A DNA stretch of 63,318 bases from Nocardioides halotolerans DSM 19273. GTDB taxonomy: Bacteria > Actinomycetota > Actinomycetes > Propionibacteriales > Nocardioidaceae. Each line of letters starts with the position of its first letter. Position 1 is the first letter of the stretch. The DNA lies in assembly GCF_000422805.1 (NCBI RefSeq), contig NZ_AUGT01000029.1, positions 1-63,318 of the forward strand. Reading direction: 5' to 3'. The notes below the pieces were generated by a model. It was not told the DNA's origin. It did no database searches and worked only from the letters and a program-made list of their open reading frames with translations. The translations under genes and the position numbers were made by a program. Positions 35,983 to 44,729 of the stretch are shown one piece after another.

Positions 35983-37380
35983 TCACTCATAGGTCACCTG
36001 GGGCCTGGAGTCTCGACCTGACTCGACCACGGCGATGATGGCCGCAGCGGTCTCGGCGGCGTACCTCTTCGTGACGAGCAGGTCGATGTGCCCGGCGCCT
36101 CCGACGATCTCCTGCGTGCTGTTGGTCGAGAGGTCCAGCAGCCTGCTCTGTGCTGCCATCCAGGACTGCGGGTGGCGGCCGGCGGTGACGACGAGGAGGG
36201 GCTTGTCGCCGAAGTCGCGGAAGGACGCTGCTTCCCGCGCCGAGGGGCCGGCGCGGAGGTACTCCTCGACGGTGCTTCCGAACCATCCGGCCTGCGAGTT
36301 GCTCGTCCGGATCTCGGTCTGGGACTGAGAGGGCAGCTCGGCCCAGTCGGTCTGTGCGAGCAGGCGGGCGACCCCGATGCGACCGGCGACGGCGGCAACC
36401 GCCGCGAAACGGCTGACCGCGTCGCGGGCGTTGCCCTCGGACGAGGCGGCGGAGGTTGCTGGTCCCTGAGCCGCGGTGCTTTCGAGGAGCACCAGGCCGG
36501 CGACCTCGTCGGGGTAGCGCTCGGCAAAGATCCGGACGTAGAGCCCGCCGAAGGAGTGACCGGCAAGGACGTAGGGTCCGGCCTCACCGGCGCGGTGGAG
36601 CAGGGTGTGGAGGTCGGCGGCGATCTGTGCGCCGTCCTGCGCGGTGTCGGCGGGCTGGCTCCAGCCTCGGCCGGCCCGGTCGTAGACGCAGACGCGGGTG
36701 TGGCCAGCTACCTCCGGGGCGATCCAGCCCATCTGCGCCGAGGTCCCGCCGGCGCCGGGTTCGAGCACGACGGTCGGGCTGCCGGAGCCGACGCAGCTGA
36801 GGTAGAGCCGGTGCCCGTCGACGTCGACGAGCCGTCCGGTGGAGGGCATGGTCGCGTGGTCCGTGGCCTCTCCGATGGCCTCGTAGCCTCCTCCGACCGC
36901 CGCCGCGGCCAGGACGCTGAAGACCAGGTAGAGCTGGATCCGGCCGCCGCGGCTGGGCATGGCGTGACGGGTGCGCTGCCACATCCAGGTCACCAGCGCC
37001 AGGAGCGTGAGGGGCCACACCCACGTGAGGGCCTCTCGCACCGGCGAGCCACCGGCGACCAGCAGGAGCCCCGCGACCCCCATGTACAGCGCTGGCGCCG
37101 CCGCCCAGCGCTGGGGCCGGTCGGTGTACCGGTGCGAGAGCATCCACAGCGCGGCCCAGCCCACCGCGAACCCGCAGAGGACGGCGCCCGTGAGGGCGCT
37201 CTCCTCGACCGGGACGACCGGGGTGGCCGCGAAGGCGACGGCGGCCACGAGACCGGCGCCCATCGCGAGGGTCACGAGCGGGCCGATCCGGCTCCGGCGG
37301 GTTCCAGGGGCGGTCAGCCCGGTCGTCGTTGCGCCCGGGATCGAGGTGGGGCTCTCGTCGTGGGTGGTCGTGCGGGCCAT
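35983..37380 (-). CDS. membrane-embedded alpha/beta hydrolase
   Basis: A 465-residue protein with four or five transmembrane helices in residues 30-170, then an alpha/beta-hydrolase domain with nucleophile Ser276 in GHSFGG and a C-terminal His in GGAGHIDL. The fusion puts the hydrolase at the outer or inner face of the membrane. The ATG at 37380 is preferred over an ATG 46 codons earlier because AAGGA lies 10 bp upstream of it. It diverges from the large BTAD regulator gene (37563), so they may share control. Confidence 0.8.
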   Translation of the reverse strand: MARTTTHDESPTSIPGATTTGLTAPGTRRSRIGPLVTLAMGAGLVAAVAFAATPVVPVEESALTGAVLCGFAVGWAALWMLSHRYTDRPQRWAAAPALYMGVAGLLLVAGGSPVREALTWVWPLTLLALVTWMWQRTRHAMPSRGGRIQLYLVFSVLAAAAVGGGYEAIGEATDHATMPSTGRLVDVDGHRLYLSCVGSGSPTVVLEPGAGGTSAQMGWIAPEVAGHTRVCVYDRAGRGWSQPADTAQDGAQIAADLHTLLHRAGEAGPYVLAGHSFGGLYVRIFAERYPDEVAGLVLLESTAAQGPATSAASSEGNARDAVSRFAAVAAVAGRIGVARLLAQTDWAELPSQSQTEIRTSNSQAGWFGSTVEEYLRAGPSAREAASFRDFGDKPLLVVTAGRHPQSWMAAQSRLLDLSTNSTQEIVGGAGHIDLLVTKRYAAETAAAIIAVVESGRDSRPQVTYE

Positions 37381-37562
37381 GCCGTTCACATCCTTGCCAT
37401 CACGTGAGCCGAGGACGGCTCGCCCGGGAGGGGTTGATGGGTGGACCTTCGAGGCGGCGACTTGCCCCGGCCTGTCCGGCGGCTGTCCGCCGTTGCTCCG
37501 GCCTCGAAGCTGAGGCACGCTGAGCCTGGCAGCGGAGGGCTGCCCTGCCCGAAGGGACGTCG

Positions 37563-40500
37563 GTGAACGACCTGCGCTTCCGCGTGCTCGGGCCGATGGA
37601 GATCACGTCCAGGGGCACCTCGCTGCCCCTGCCCGGCAGTGCCGAGCGGGCCCTGCTGGCGCAGCTCCTGCTCTCCGCGGGCAGGATCATCCCGGCATCG
37701 ATGCTCATCGACCGGCTCTGGGCGGAGTCGGCCCTGCCCGTCGACCCCACCAACGCGCTGCAGATCCGGGTGTCGAAGCTGCGCAGGAGCCTGAAGGCGA
37801 GCCAGGTCCCGGAGCTGGTCACGCGGGAAGGCGTGGGCTACCGGGCGAACGTCGATCCCGACGTGGTGGACGCGATCGACTTCGCCCATCGCGTTCGTCT
37901 CGCCCGGGCCGCTACCGCGGCGTCGGCGGGTGAGGGCGTCGAGCCGGCCGATCTCGAGGCCAACCTCAGGGCGTACGACGCGGCGCTCGACCTGTGGCGG
38001 GGCGAGCCGCTCAGTGACTTCGCGACCGAGCACTGGGCCATCAGCGAGGCGGCACGGCTCAACGGGCTGCGGATCACCGCGCTCACCGAGCGCGCGCAGA
38101 CCGCCCTGGCCCTCGGCCGTGAGGACGAGGTCGTCCACGACCTCGAACCTGTGGTCGGCGGCGACCCGACGCTGGAGTCGCTGGCCGGACTGCTGATGCT
38201 GGCGCTCTACCGCAACGGTCGGCAGGCCGACGCCCTCGAGGTCTACGCCAGGACCCGCACAACCCTCGACGAAGGGCTTGGCCTCGAGCCGTCGGTCAGT
38301 CTCAGGTCGCTGCAGGAGCGGGTGCTCCGCCACGACGAGTCGCTCGGCGCTCAGCCCGAGATGACCGTTCCCGTCCGCGCCCCGGCATCTGCGCGAACCC
38401 GTGCGGTCGAGCCGTCTCCAGGTCCGAGCCGCCTGCACGAGACCCCGGCCGCGGGGCCGCCCACCAACCTGCCCGCCGTGGTGCGACCACTCATCGGTCG
38501 CGACGAGCTCCTCGAGTCACTGGGCACCCTGCTCCCGGGTGTCCGGTTGCTCTCGCTCGTCGGTCCCGGAGGCGCCGGCAAGACGTCCCTCGCGCTCACC
38601 CTCGCCGTCCGTGCCCTCCCGGAGTTTCCTGATGGCGCCTTCGTCGTCCGGCTCGCGGCGCTGGACCGGCCCGACCAGGTGCCGTTGGCCGTGGCAGACG
38701 CACTCGGCATGCCCATGGACGGCGCCGCCGCCGAGAGAGACGTCCGCGAGCGGCTCCACAGCTACCTCGCCAACCGCCGCCTGCTCCTGGTCCTCGACAA
38801 CTGCGAGCACGTCATCGACGCAGTCGCCGGCCTGGCCGACGAGGTCCTCGCCCGCTGCGCCGACATCGTGCTCCTCGCCACGAGCCGCGAGGCGCTCGCC
38901 GTGCCCGACGAGGTCCAGGCCAACGTCGGACCTCTGGCGTCGCCCCCCGAGGACGCGCTCCCCGAGCAGGTCCTCACCTACCCGGCGGCCCAGCTGTTCG
39001 TCGAACGGGTCCGCTCGGCTCGGCCGGGCACGGTCTTCGACGAGACCGACCTCGCCGCCATCGGCCGCATCGCACGAGCGCTGGACGGGATGCCGCTCGC
39101 CGTCGAGCTCGCCGCGGCACGGGCCGGGACGATGTCCCCGGGTGAGATCTCGGTCCGGCTCGACCACAGGTTCGCCCTGCTCACCTCCGGAGCGCGGACC
39201 GCGGAGGCCCGGCAGCAGACGCTGCGGGCCACGGTCGACTGGAGCTACGCGCTGCTGAGCGCCGAGGAGCAGGGCGTGTTCGACCGGCTCTCGGTCTTCC
39301 AGGGCGGGTGGACCATGGACGCCGCAGAAGCCGTGCTCCAGGACGTCGGCGCCCCGCCGGGGTTCGTGCTCGACGCGATCGCCCGGCTGGTCGAGCGCTC
39401 GATGGTCACCGTCGAACCCGGATCGCCCACGAGGTACCGGATGCTGGAGACGCTTCGCCAGTACGCAGCCGAGCGACTTCGCGAGAGGGGCGAGGGCGCG
39501 TCCACCGCAGCCCGCCACGCGCGCCACTTCCACGACCTCGTGCTCGCCGCGGAGCTGGACCTGCGCGGGCCCGGCCAACGTCACGCCCTGCTCCTGCTCC
39601 GGCGGGAGCAGCCCAACATCCGCGCAGCGCTGAACTGGCTCAGCGGGCCGGACGGAGACCTCGACCAGGCCCTGGAGCTGGCCGGCTCGCTCGGCCTGTT
39701 CTGGCACCTCGGCCGCCACCTGGAGGGTCGCGAGGTCCTGCACCGGCTGCTGGACCTCGGCGGCAGCGAGGCGGCGCGCGCTCATGCGTTGCAGGCGGTC
39801 TCGATCGTCGAACGCCCGCGCGGCTGCCTGGTGCACCCGAGCCCGTTGTGCGCCGAGACCGCACAGCAGAGCCTGACGATGTTCGTCGATGAGCACGAGT
39901 GGTCGAGGGCTGCGCTGTCGCGGGTCCTGGTCGCGGTCGAAGGAGTGACCGGCGCCGAGCCCGAGCGCTCGCAGGCGTTGCTCGCCGAGGCCGAGGCGCA
40001 GTTCCGCATCGACGCGGACGAGTGGGGCCTCGGGGTGATCGGCTTCGTCCGCATGGAGACCGCGCTCAAGACGGGCCAGCTCGAGACGGCCATCTCGACC
40101 GGCCGCGCCGCGGCCGCCCGCTTCCGCCAGCTGGACGACTTCTGGGGCCTCTCCGCGATCCTCTACCACCTCGGGTGGGGGCTGCGGCAGTTCGGCCGCA
40201 ACGAGGACGGCGCCCATGAGCTCGAGGAGGCCATCGACGTCGCAGCGAGCGCCGGTCTGTACAACACGGTCCAGTGGGCGCTGGCCGACCTCGCGCTCGT
40301 GCACCTCAACCTGGGCCGCCCGGATGCGGCTCGCGAGCTCTTCGACCGCGCGGACGCGGCGTCGGAACACATCGGCGACGGCGCCGGCACCGTGCTGGCG
40401 CACTACGGCCGCGGGCTTCTCGCCCTTCAGGAAGCAGAGCTGGACGAGGCCGAGCGCCACCTCACCCTCGCCCTGGACGGCTTCGCGAGGCTGAGAACGC

Positions 40501-40772
40501 CGGTCTGGGAAGGCTGGGCACTCGTCCCGCTCGGCCGCTGCCGCGAGCTCCGTGGCAAGACCCCTGAGGCTCGGGACTCGTACGAGAGAGCTCTCGAGCT
40601 CGGGACACAGGCCGGCGAGCCAGGTCTGACCGCATCGGGCCTCGAGGGGCTGGCGCGGACCTGGGCTCAGGAGCACCCGGACCGCGCGGCAGAACTCGAG
40701 GCCACGGCGACAGACGTCCGAGTGCGCCTCGGCCGCCCCCGCCCCGGCCACCAGGAGGCCTGGCCCACCTAG
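37563..40772 (+). CDS. AfsR/SARP-type transcriptional regulator (BTAD, NB-ARC, TPR)
   Basis: A 1069-residue regulator with an OmpR-like winged helix and BTAD at about 1-250, an NB-ARC ATPase (P-loop GPGGAGKT at 334-341, LLVLDNCEHV as the Walker B) and C-terminal TPR-like repeats (about 680-1060). Such large SARP/LAL-like proteins control antibiotic or export genes by ATP-driven assembly. The GTG at 37563 starts the protein. It lies upstream of a heavy-metal-like protein, an MFS exporter and a DUF4396 gene on the same strand, a possible regulon. Confidence 0.88.
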   Translation: MNDLRFRVLGPMEITSRGTSLPLPGSAERALLAQLLLSAGRIIPASMLIDRLWAESALPVDPTNALQIRVSKLRRSLKASQVPELVTREGVGYRANVDPDVVDAIDFAHRVRLARAATAASAGEGVEPADLEANLRAYDAALDLWRGEPLSDFATEHWAISEAARLNGLRITALTERAQTALALGREDEVVHDLEPVVGGDPTLESLAGLLMLALYRNGRQADALEVYARTRTTLDEGLGLEPSVSLRSLQERVLRHDESLGAQPEMTVPVRAPASARTRAVEPSPGPSRLHETPAAGPPTNLPAVVRPLIGRDELLESLGTLLPGVRLLSLVGPGGAGKTSLALTLAVRALPEFPDGAFVVRLAALDRPDQVPLAVADALGMPMDGAAAERDVRERLHSYLANRRLLLVLDNCEHVIDAVAGLADEVLARCADIVLLATSREALAVPDEVQANVGPLASPPEDALPEQVLTYPAAQLFVERVRSARPGTVFDETDLAAIGRIARALDGMPLAVELAAARAGTMSPGEISVRLDHRFALLTSGARTAEARQQTLRATVDWSYALLSAEEQGVFDRLSVFQGGWTMDAAEAVLQDVGAPPGFVLDAIARLVERSMVTVEPGSPTRYRMLETLRQYAAERLRERGEGASTAARHARHFHDLVLAAELDLRGPGQRHALLLLRREQPNIRAALNWLSGPDGDLDQALELAGSLGLFWHLGRHLEGREVLHRLLDLGGSEAARAHALQAVSIVERPRGCLVHPSPLCAETAQQSLTMFVDEHEWSRAALSRVLVAVEGVTGAEPERSQALLAEAEAQFRIDADEWGLGVIGFVRMETALKTGQLETAISTGRAAAARFRQLDDFWGLSAILYHLGWGLRQFGRNEDGAHELEEAIDVAASAGLYNTVQWALADLALVHLNLGRPDAARELFDRADAASEHIGDGAGTVLAHYGRGLLALQEAELDEAERHLTLALDGFARLRTPVWEGWALVPLGRCRELRGKTPEARDSYERALELGTQAGEPGLTASGLEGLARTWAQEHPDRAAELEATATDVRVRLGRPRPGHQEAWPT

Positions 40773-40883
40773 CGCCAGGCGTCCGCAACGAGCACCCGGA
40801 GCACCGGGCGGCATCCGGGTCTGCTCGGGACAGCGGCCGGACAGCGTCGCTGGTGATGCTTCCCCTGCGAAGGGAGCGAGCAG

Positions 40884-41144
40884 ATGACCAAGCTGACGCT
40901 GCACCTCGACGGCATGGGCCGTCGCGCGTGCGTGCGCGAGGTGACCGCGCGCCTCCGAGACGTGCCGGGCGTCGAGACCGTGACGGCCGACCACCGCCGC
41001 TCGGTCGTGCTCCTGACCGGCTCGATGAGCCGCGACGACGTCGGAGCCGCGCTCAAGGACACGCGCTTCAAGGTCATGCGGATCAGCGCCGACAGCGACC
41101 AAACAGGGGCCGGACAGTGGCCGCGACGACCCTTCCCTCCGTAG
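40884..41144 (+). CDS. heavy-metal-associated (HMA)-like protein with changed metal motif
   Basis: An 86-residue ferredoxin-like protein with a beta-alpha-beta pattern and conserved GMxxxxC loop, GMGRRACVREV at 10-20. HMA domains bind Cu(I) or Zn by CxxC; here the first Cys is replaced by Arg13 or Arg14, leaving only Cys16, so metal binding may be lost or different. The ATG at 40884 has GGGAGCGAG upstream. It precedes the MFS gene by 38 bp and probably shares its transcript. Confidence 0.65.
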   Translation: MTKLTLHLDGMGRRACVREVTARLRDVPGVETVTADHRRSVVLLTGSMSRDDVGAALKDTRFKVMRISADSDQTGAGQWPRRPFPP

Positions 41145-41182
41145 CCGCCGATCACGGTGGCCCCGACCACGGAAGGACCATC

Positions 41183-42622
41183 ATGCGCACCACGACGTCA
41201 GCGGCTTGGAGCCGCCAACGATGGCTGGCCCTGGCGCTCATCGCCGCGGCCCAGTTCATGGTCATCATGGACACCTCGATCATCGGTGTCGCACTCCCGG
41301 AGATGCAGGGTGACCTCGGCTTCACCTCAGCAGGGCTGAGCTGGGTGTTCAACGCCTACGTCGTTGCGTTCGGCGGCCTGCTGTTGCTCGGTGGTCGCCT
41401 CGCCGACCTCTTCGGCGCACGGCGGATCTTCAGCACCGGCTGGGCCGTGCTCGGCGTCGGCTCACTGCTGGCCGGCCTGGCCGGCGGTGTCGAGGCCGAG
41501 CTCGCCGGTCGGGCCATCCAGGGCGCGGGGGCGGCGCTGATCGCGCCGGCCGCGCTCTCCCTGCTGTTCATGACCTTCGGCGCGAGCCCCGCTGACCTGA
41601 CCAAGGCCCTCGCGCTCTACGGCGCAGCCGCCCCGGCCGGCGGAACAGCGGGCGTGTTCCTCGGTGGGGTCCTGACCGAGTACGCGTCGTGGCCGTGGGT
41701 CTTCTTCATCAACCTCCCGCTCGCCGTCGCCGTGCTCGCTCTGACTCCGTCCGTCATGCCCCGGGGTGCCCGGCAGCGCGGCTCGCTCGACGTCGCTGGC
41801 GCGATCACGGCCACGGGAGGGCTGGCTGCCCTCGTCTTCGCGATCGTCCGCGCCCCTGACGCCGGTTGGACCTCGTACTCCACGGCAGCGGCGGTCCTGG
41901 TCGGCACGGGCCTGCTCGGTCTGTTCGTCCACCTGCAGCGGCGCCTGCGGCAGCCGCTGGTCCGCCTGGGGATCTTCAAAGCTCCCAACCTGGCTGCGGC
42001 CAACGCCGCCCAGTTCTTCCTGGGGGCGGCCTGGATCCCCATGTTCTTCTTCGTCAACCTCTACCTCCAGCACGTGCTCGGGCTGGGTGCGTTCGCGAGC
42101 GGTGCCGCGCTCCTGCCCCTCACCGTCACGATCATGATCGGGATGATCGCGGTCGCCCCCCGCCTGATCGGCCGCTACGGGCCCAAGACGATGACCGTCG
42201 CGGGACTGGTGACCCTCGCCGCAGGCCTGGTCTGGCTCTCGCTGCTGCGGGCCGACGGCAGCTTCGTGGTGGATGTGCTTCCGGCGACGCTGGTCACCGC
42301 AGCGGGGATGGCGATGGCGTTCATCCCCTCACTCGGGCTGGCGCTCTCCTCGGCCGCACCGGAGGAAGGCGGCCTGGCCGCCGGCATCGTGAACACCAAC
42401 TACCAGGTCGGCTCCGCCCTCGGCCTGGCCGCGATGACAGCGGTGGCCGCGGCGTTCGGTGCCGAAGAGAGCGGAGTGGCGTCACTCACCGACGGATTCT
42501 CCGCAGGACTCCTGGGTGCCGCCGGCATCGCAGCCCTCGGCGCCGTGGCGGCGGCGACCTGGCTCCGGGCCGCCGCTCCCACCGAAGCCGGGCAGGCAGA
42601 GCAGCGGGAGGCCGTCGTCTGA
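41183..42622 (+). CDS. MFS drug exporter (EmrB/QacA, DHA2 type)
   Basis: A 479-residue, 14-transmembrane-helix major facilitator exporter expected to pump drugs or other hydrophobic compounds out in exchange for protons. Motif A-like RLADLFGARR after helix 2, and motif C-like GAAAPAGGTAGVFLGG in helix 5, are seen, and MDTSIIGVALP near the N terminus is the DHA2 hallmark. The ATG at 41183 follows GGAAGGA. With the HMA-like, DUF4396 and NAD(P)-binding genes and a big regulator upstream, it forms a likely resistance or export cluster. Confidence 0.9.
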   Translation: MRTTTSAAWSRQRWLALALIAAAQFMVIMDTSIIGVALPEMQGDLGFTSAGLSWVFNAYVVAFGGLLLLGGRLADLFGARRIFSTGWAVLGVGSLLAGLAGGVEAELAGRAIQGAGAALIAPAALSLLFMTFGASPADLTKALALYGAAAPAGGTAGVFLGGVLTEYASWPWVFFINLPLAVAVLALTPSVMPRGARQRGSLDVAGAITATGGLAALVFAIVRAPDAGWTSYSTAAAVLVGTGLLGLFVHLQRRLRQPLVRLGIFKAPNLAAANAAQFFLGAAWIPMFFFVNLYLQHVLGLGAFASGAALLPLTVTIMIGMIAVAPRLIGRYGPKTMTVAGLVTLAAGLVWLSLLRADGSFVVDVLPATLVTAAGMAMAFIPSLGLALSSAAPEEGGLAAGIVNTNYQVGSALGLAAMTAVAAAFGAEESGVASLTDGFSAGLLGAAGIAALGAVAAATWLRAAAPTEAGQAEQREAVV

Positions 42623-42689
42623 CCGTCGGTTTGGGGCCTCACCGACGTCCACCTCAGCCACCATTCACCGCCTCGAAGAAGGGCCGATC

Positions 42690-43355
42690 ATGACCGCGCA
42701 GCACCACGGGCACCACGCACCCGCCCACTCGGGTCCGGACGCGCACGCTCATCACGATGCAGGCAGCAACAAGATGGCGATCAGCGCGACGCTCCACTGC
42801 CTCACCGGGTGTGCGATCGGGGAGATCGCCGGTCTGATCATCGGGACCGCCGCTGGCCTGAGCAACGCAGTGACCATCGCCATCTCGATCGCGTTGGCGT
42901 TCCTGTTCGGTTACACGCTCTCGACCTTGCCACTGCTGAAGGCTGGCCTCGCGCTGGGAGCTGCACTGTCGGTCGTCGTCGCTGCCGACACGCTGTCGAT
43001 CGCCGCCATGGAAGTCACCGACAACGTGGTCATGACGCTCGTCCCGGGCGCCATGAACGCCGGTCTGGTCAACGTCACCTTCTGGATCGGCATGATGATC
43101 TCGTTGACAGTGGCCTTCTTCGCCGCCTGGCCGGTCAACCGCTACCTCCTGCAGCGCGGCCGGGGGCACGCGTTGACGCACGAGTACCACGGGGCCGTGG
43201 GTACGACCACCGGTGTTCGCCGATTCATCCCGAGCTTCGGCACAGGCGCCCTGGTCGCGGCCATCCTCGCCTTCATGCTCGGCGGCTTGGTCGTCTCGAT
43301 CGCCGACGAGCTGACGGCCGGGAGCAGCACCGGAGGTGAGCACGCGGCGAGGTGA
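42690..43355 (+). CDS. DUF4396 membrane protein with His-rich N terminus
   Basis: A 221-residue protein with a histidine-rich N terminus (HHGHHAP, HAHHD within residues 5-23) and four or five predicted transmembrane helices covering 30-215. It fits the DUF4396 family, membrane proteins of unknown function often near metal-handling genes. The His cluster suggests metal binding. The ATG at 42690 has GAAGAAGGG upstream. It comes 68 bp after the exporter gene. Confidence 0.75.
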   Translation: MTAQHHGHHAPAHSGPDAHAHHDAGSNKMAISATLHCLTGCAIGEIAGLIIGTAAGLSNAVTIAISIALAFLFGYTLSTLPLLKAGLALGAALSVVVAADTLSIAAMEVTDNVVMTLVPGAMNAGLVNVTFWIGMMISLTVAFFAAWPVNRYLLQRGRGHALTHEYHGAVGTTTGVRRFIPSFGTGALVAAILAFMLGGLVVSIADELTAGSSTGGEHAAR

Positions 43356-43502
43356 GGTGGCGCCGGCGCGGCCTGGGACACCGTCGGGACAGCGCGTGGA
43401 CAGCCACCGCGACGACTCTGTGCACACGACCACCAGGCACCGACGATCCGAGGAAGCCATGAACCCGAGCCATTGCGCACGAACTCTCGAGAGGACATGT
43501 CC

Positions 43503-44210
43503 ATGACCACCAGCAACGGGAGGCGCACGATGAAGATCTGCATCGTCGGAGCCTCCGGCAAGCTTGGGCAGTACCTGGTGCAGCACGCGCTGGCCCGGGG
43601 CTACGAGGTGGTCAGCGTCTGCCGGCAGGAAAGCGTGGGGAAGCTCGACCGGTTCGAAGGGCGTATCACCGTCATCCCGGGAGCCACCGACGACCGCGAG
43701 GTCATCGAGCGCGCGGTCGCGGGGTGCGACGGGGTGCTCGTCGTGATGACCCCGGTCGGCGTCAGCGGGTACTCGACCGGAACGACGCAGGCAGTCCTCG
43801 ACCACGCGCCACCGGGCGCGCGCCTCGTGTTCTCGTGCGGGTGGCACATCACCCGCGACGGCCGGGACGTGTACTCGTGGAAGCTCAAGCTGATGGTGAA
43901 CGTCGTCGGCCGGCTCGCGCGACTCGCTCGGATGGTCGACCTGGACGACCAGGTCGAGGCCGCCCGGCGGATCTTTGCCAGCGACACCCGGTGGACGGTC
44001 GTGCGCGGCAGCGACCTCGAGGAGGGCGAGAGCCAGGGCCTGCCCGTGTGGAGCGAGCATGTGGGCGATCCGGTCCTGGCGAGCAACCTCACGCGTCGGG
44101 TGGACTTCGCCCTGTTCATGGTCGAGGCCCTCGTGAACGACGACCTCGTCCACGAGGCACCCGCGATCGTCGGCCGCGAGACGCCCTCGGCACTCACCCA
44201 CGCCGCCTGA
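43503..44210 (+). CDS. NAD(P)-binding (NmrA/SDR-like) protein
   Basis: A 235-residue atypical short-chain dehydrogenase. Its N-terminal Rossmann motif is GASGKLGQY, and an Asp-Asp-Arg at the adenosine end follows; no Tyr-x3-Lys catalytic pair is clear, so an NmrA-like sensor or epimerase role is as likely as redox catalysis. ATG 43503 is chosen because GAGAGGA lies 8 bp upstream; earlier Met codons at 43473 and 43497 are alternatives. It is the last gene before the tRNA fragment that marks the island edge. Confidence 0.8.
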   Translation: MTTSNGRRTMKICIVGASGKLGQYLVQHALARGYEVVSVCRQESVGKLDRFEGRITVIPGATDDREVIERAVAGCDGVLVVMTPVGVSGYSTGTTQAVLDHAPPGARLVFSCGWHITRDGRDVYSWKLKLMVNVVGRLARLARMVDLDDQVEAARRIFASDTRWTVVRGSDLEEGESQGLPVWSEHVGDPVLASNLTRRVDFALFMVEALVNDDLVHEAPAIVGRETPSALTHAA

Positions 44211-44255
44211 GCATGAGCTCTCCGAGAAGCGAGGGTGCTGCCAGGTGACGACCTC

Positions 44256-44300
44256 TGGTGGGGCGGGTGGGGCTCGAACCCACGACCCAAGGATTATGAG
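44256..44300 (-). other. attachment site: 3' half of a tRNA gene (anticodon CAU)
   Basis: In the minus strand the T arm (GTGGG TTCGAGC CCCAC), variable loop, anticodon-stem 3' strand TCCTT, loop CTCATAA and the ACCA end are intact. The 5' strand of the anticodon stem reads GGTGC and cannot pair with TCCTT, and no D arm or acceptor partner follows. The tRNA is thus cut at the anticodon loop, as expected for an att site. Met and Ile2 tRNAs both have CAU. Confidence 0.85.
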
Positions 44301-44462
44301 GCACCGGGTCACCGGCGCTCTTCCCTCAGCGTCGGTCCGCCAACGACGCCATTTCACACGAGTTTTCACCCCACACTGTCCGCGGCGAGAAGCAGTTGCT
44401 CACTCAGACCCACTGGACCTGAGTGCGTGTCAGCCCCCGGCGCCGGTGCTAGACCGAGGTTC

Positions 44463-44729
44463 ATGGCAGCCCCGCCCGGAGCCACCGCGACCAGCCTCGA
44501 CCTCAACGACGAACTCTGGACGACCGCGCACCTCGCGACCTACCTACACTGCGGCCGCAGCACTGCCTTCGATGTCGCCCGCGACGCCACCTTCCCGGCC
44601 CCGATCGCCGTCGGTGCCACACGGCGCCGGCTCTGGATCGGCAGAGAGATCCGTTCCTGGGCCACCGCTGGCCACCGCCAACGCCCTGCCGCACCTAGGC
44701 GGACCACAGTCGATAAGAGGCGGCCGTGA
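44463..44729 (+). CDS. AlpA/excisionase-like DNA-binding protein
   Basis: An 88-residue protein with a winged HTH of the AlpA/excisionase type (LWTTAHLATYLHCGRSTAFD ... RRRLWIGREIRSWA). Such proteins direct excision by the neighbouring integrase. The stop overlaps the integrase GTG as GTGA. The ATG at 44463 is the first Met before the HTH. Confidence 0.8.
   Translation: MAAPPGATATSLDLNDELWTTAHLATYLHCGRSTAFDVARDATFPAPIAVGATRRRLWIGREIRSWATAGHRQRPAAPRRTTVDKRRP

Noticed and set aside
44256..44345. complete tRNA-Met gene
   Set aside because: The anticodon 5' stem, D arm and 5' acceptor strand do not pair, so only the 3' half is present.
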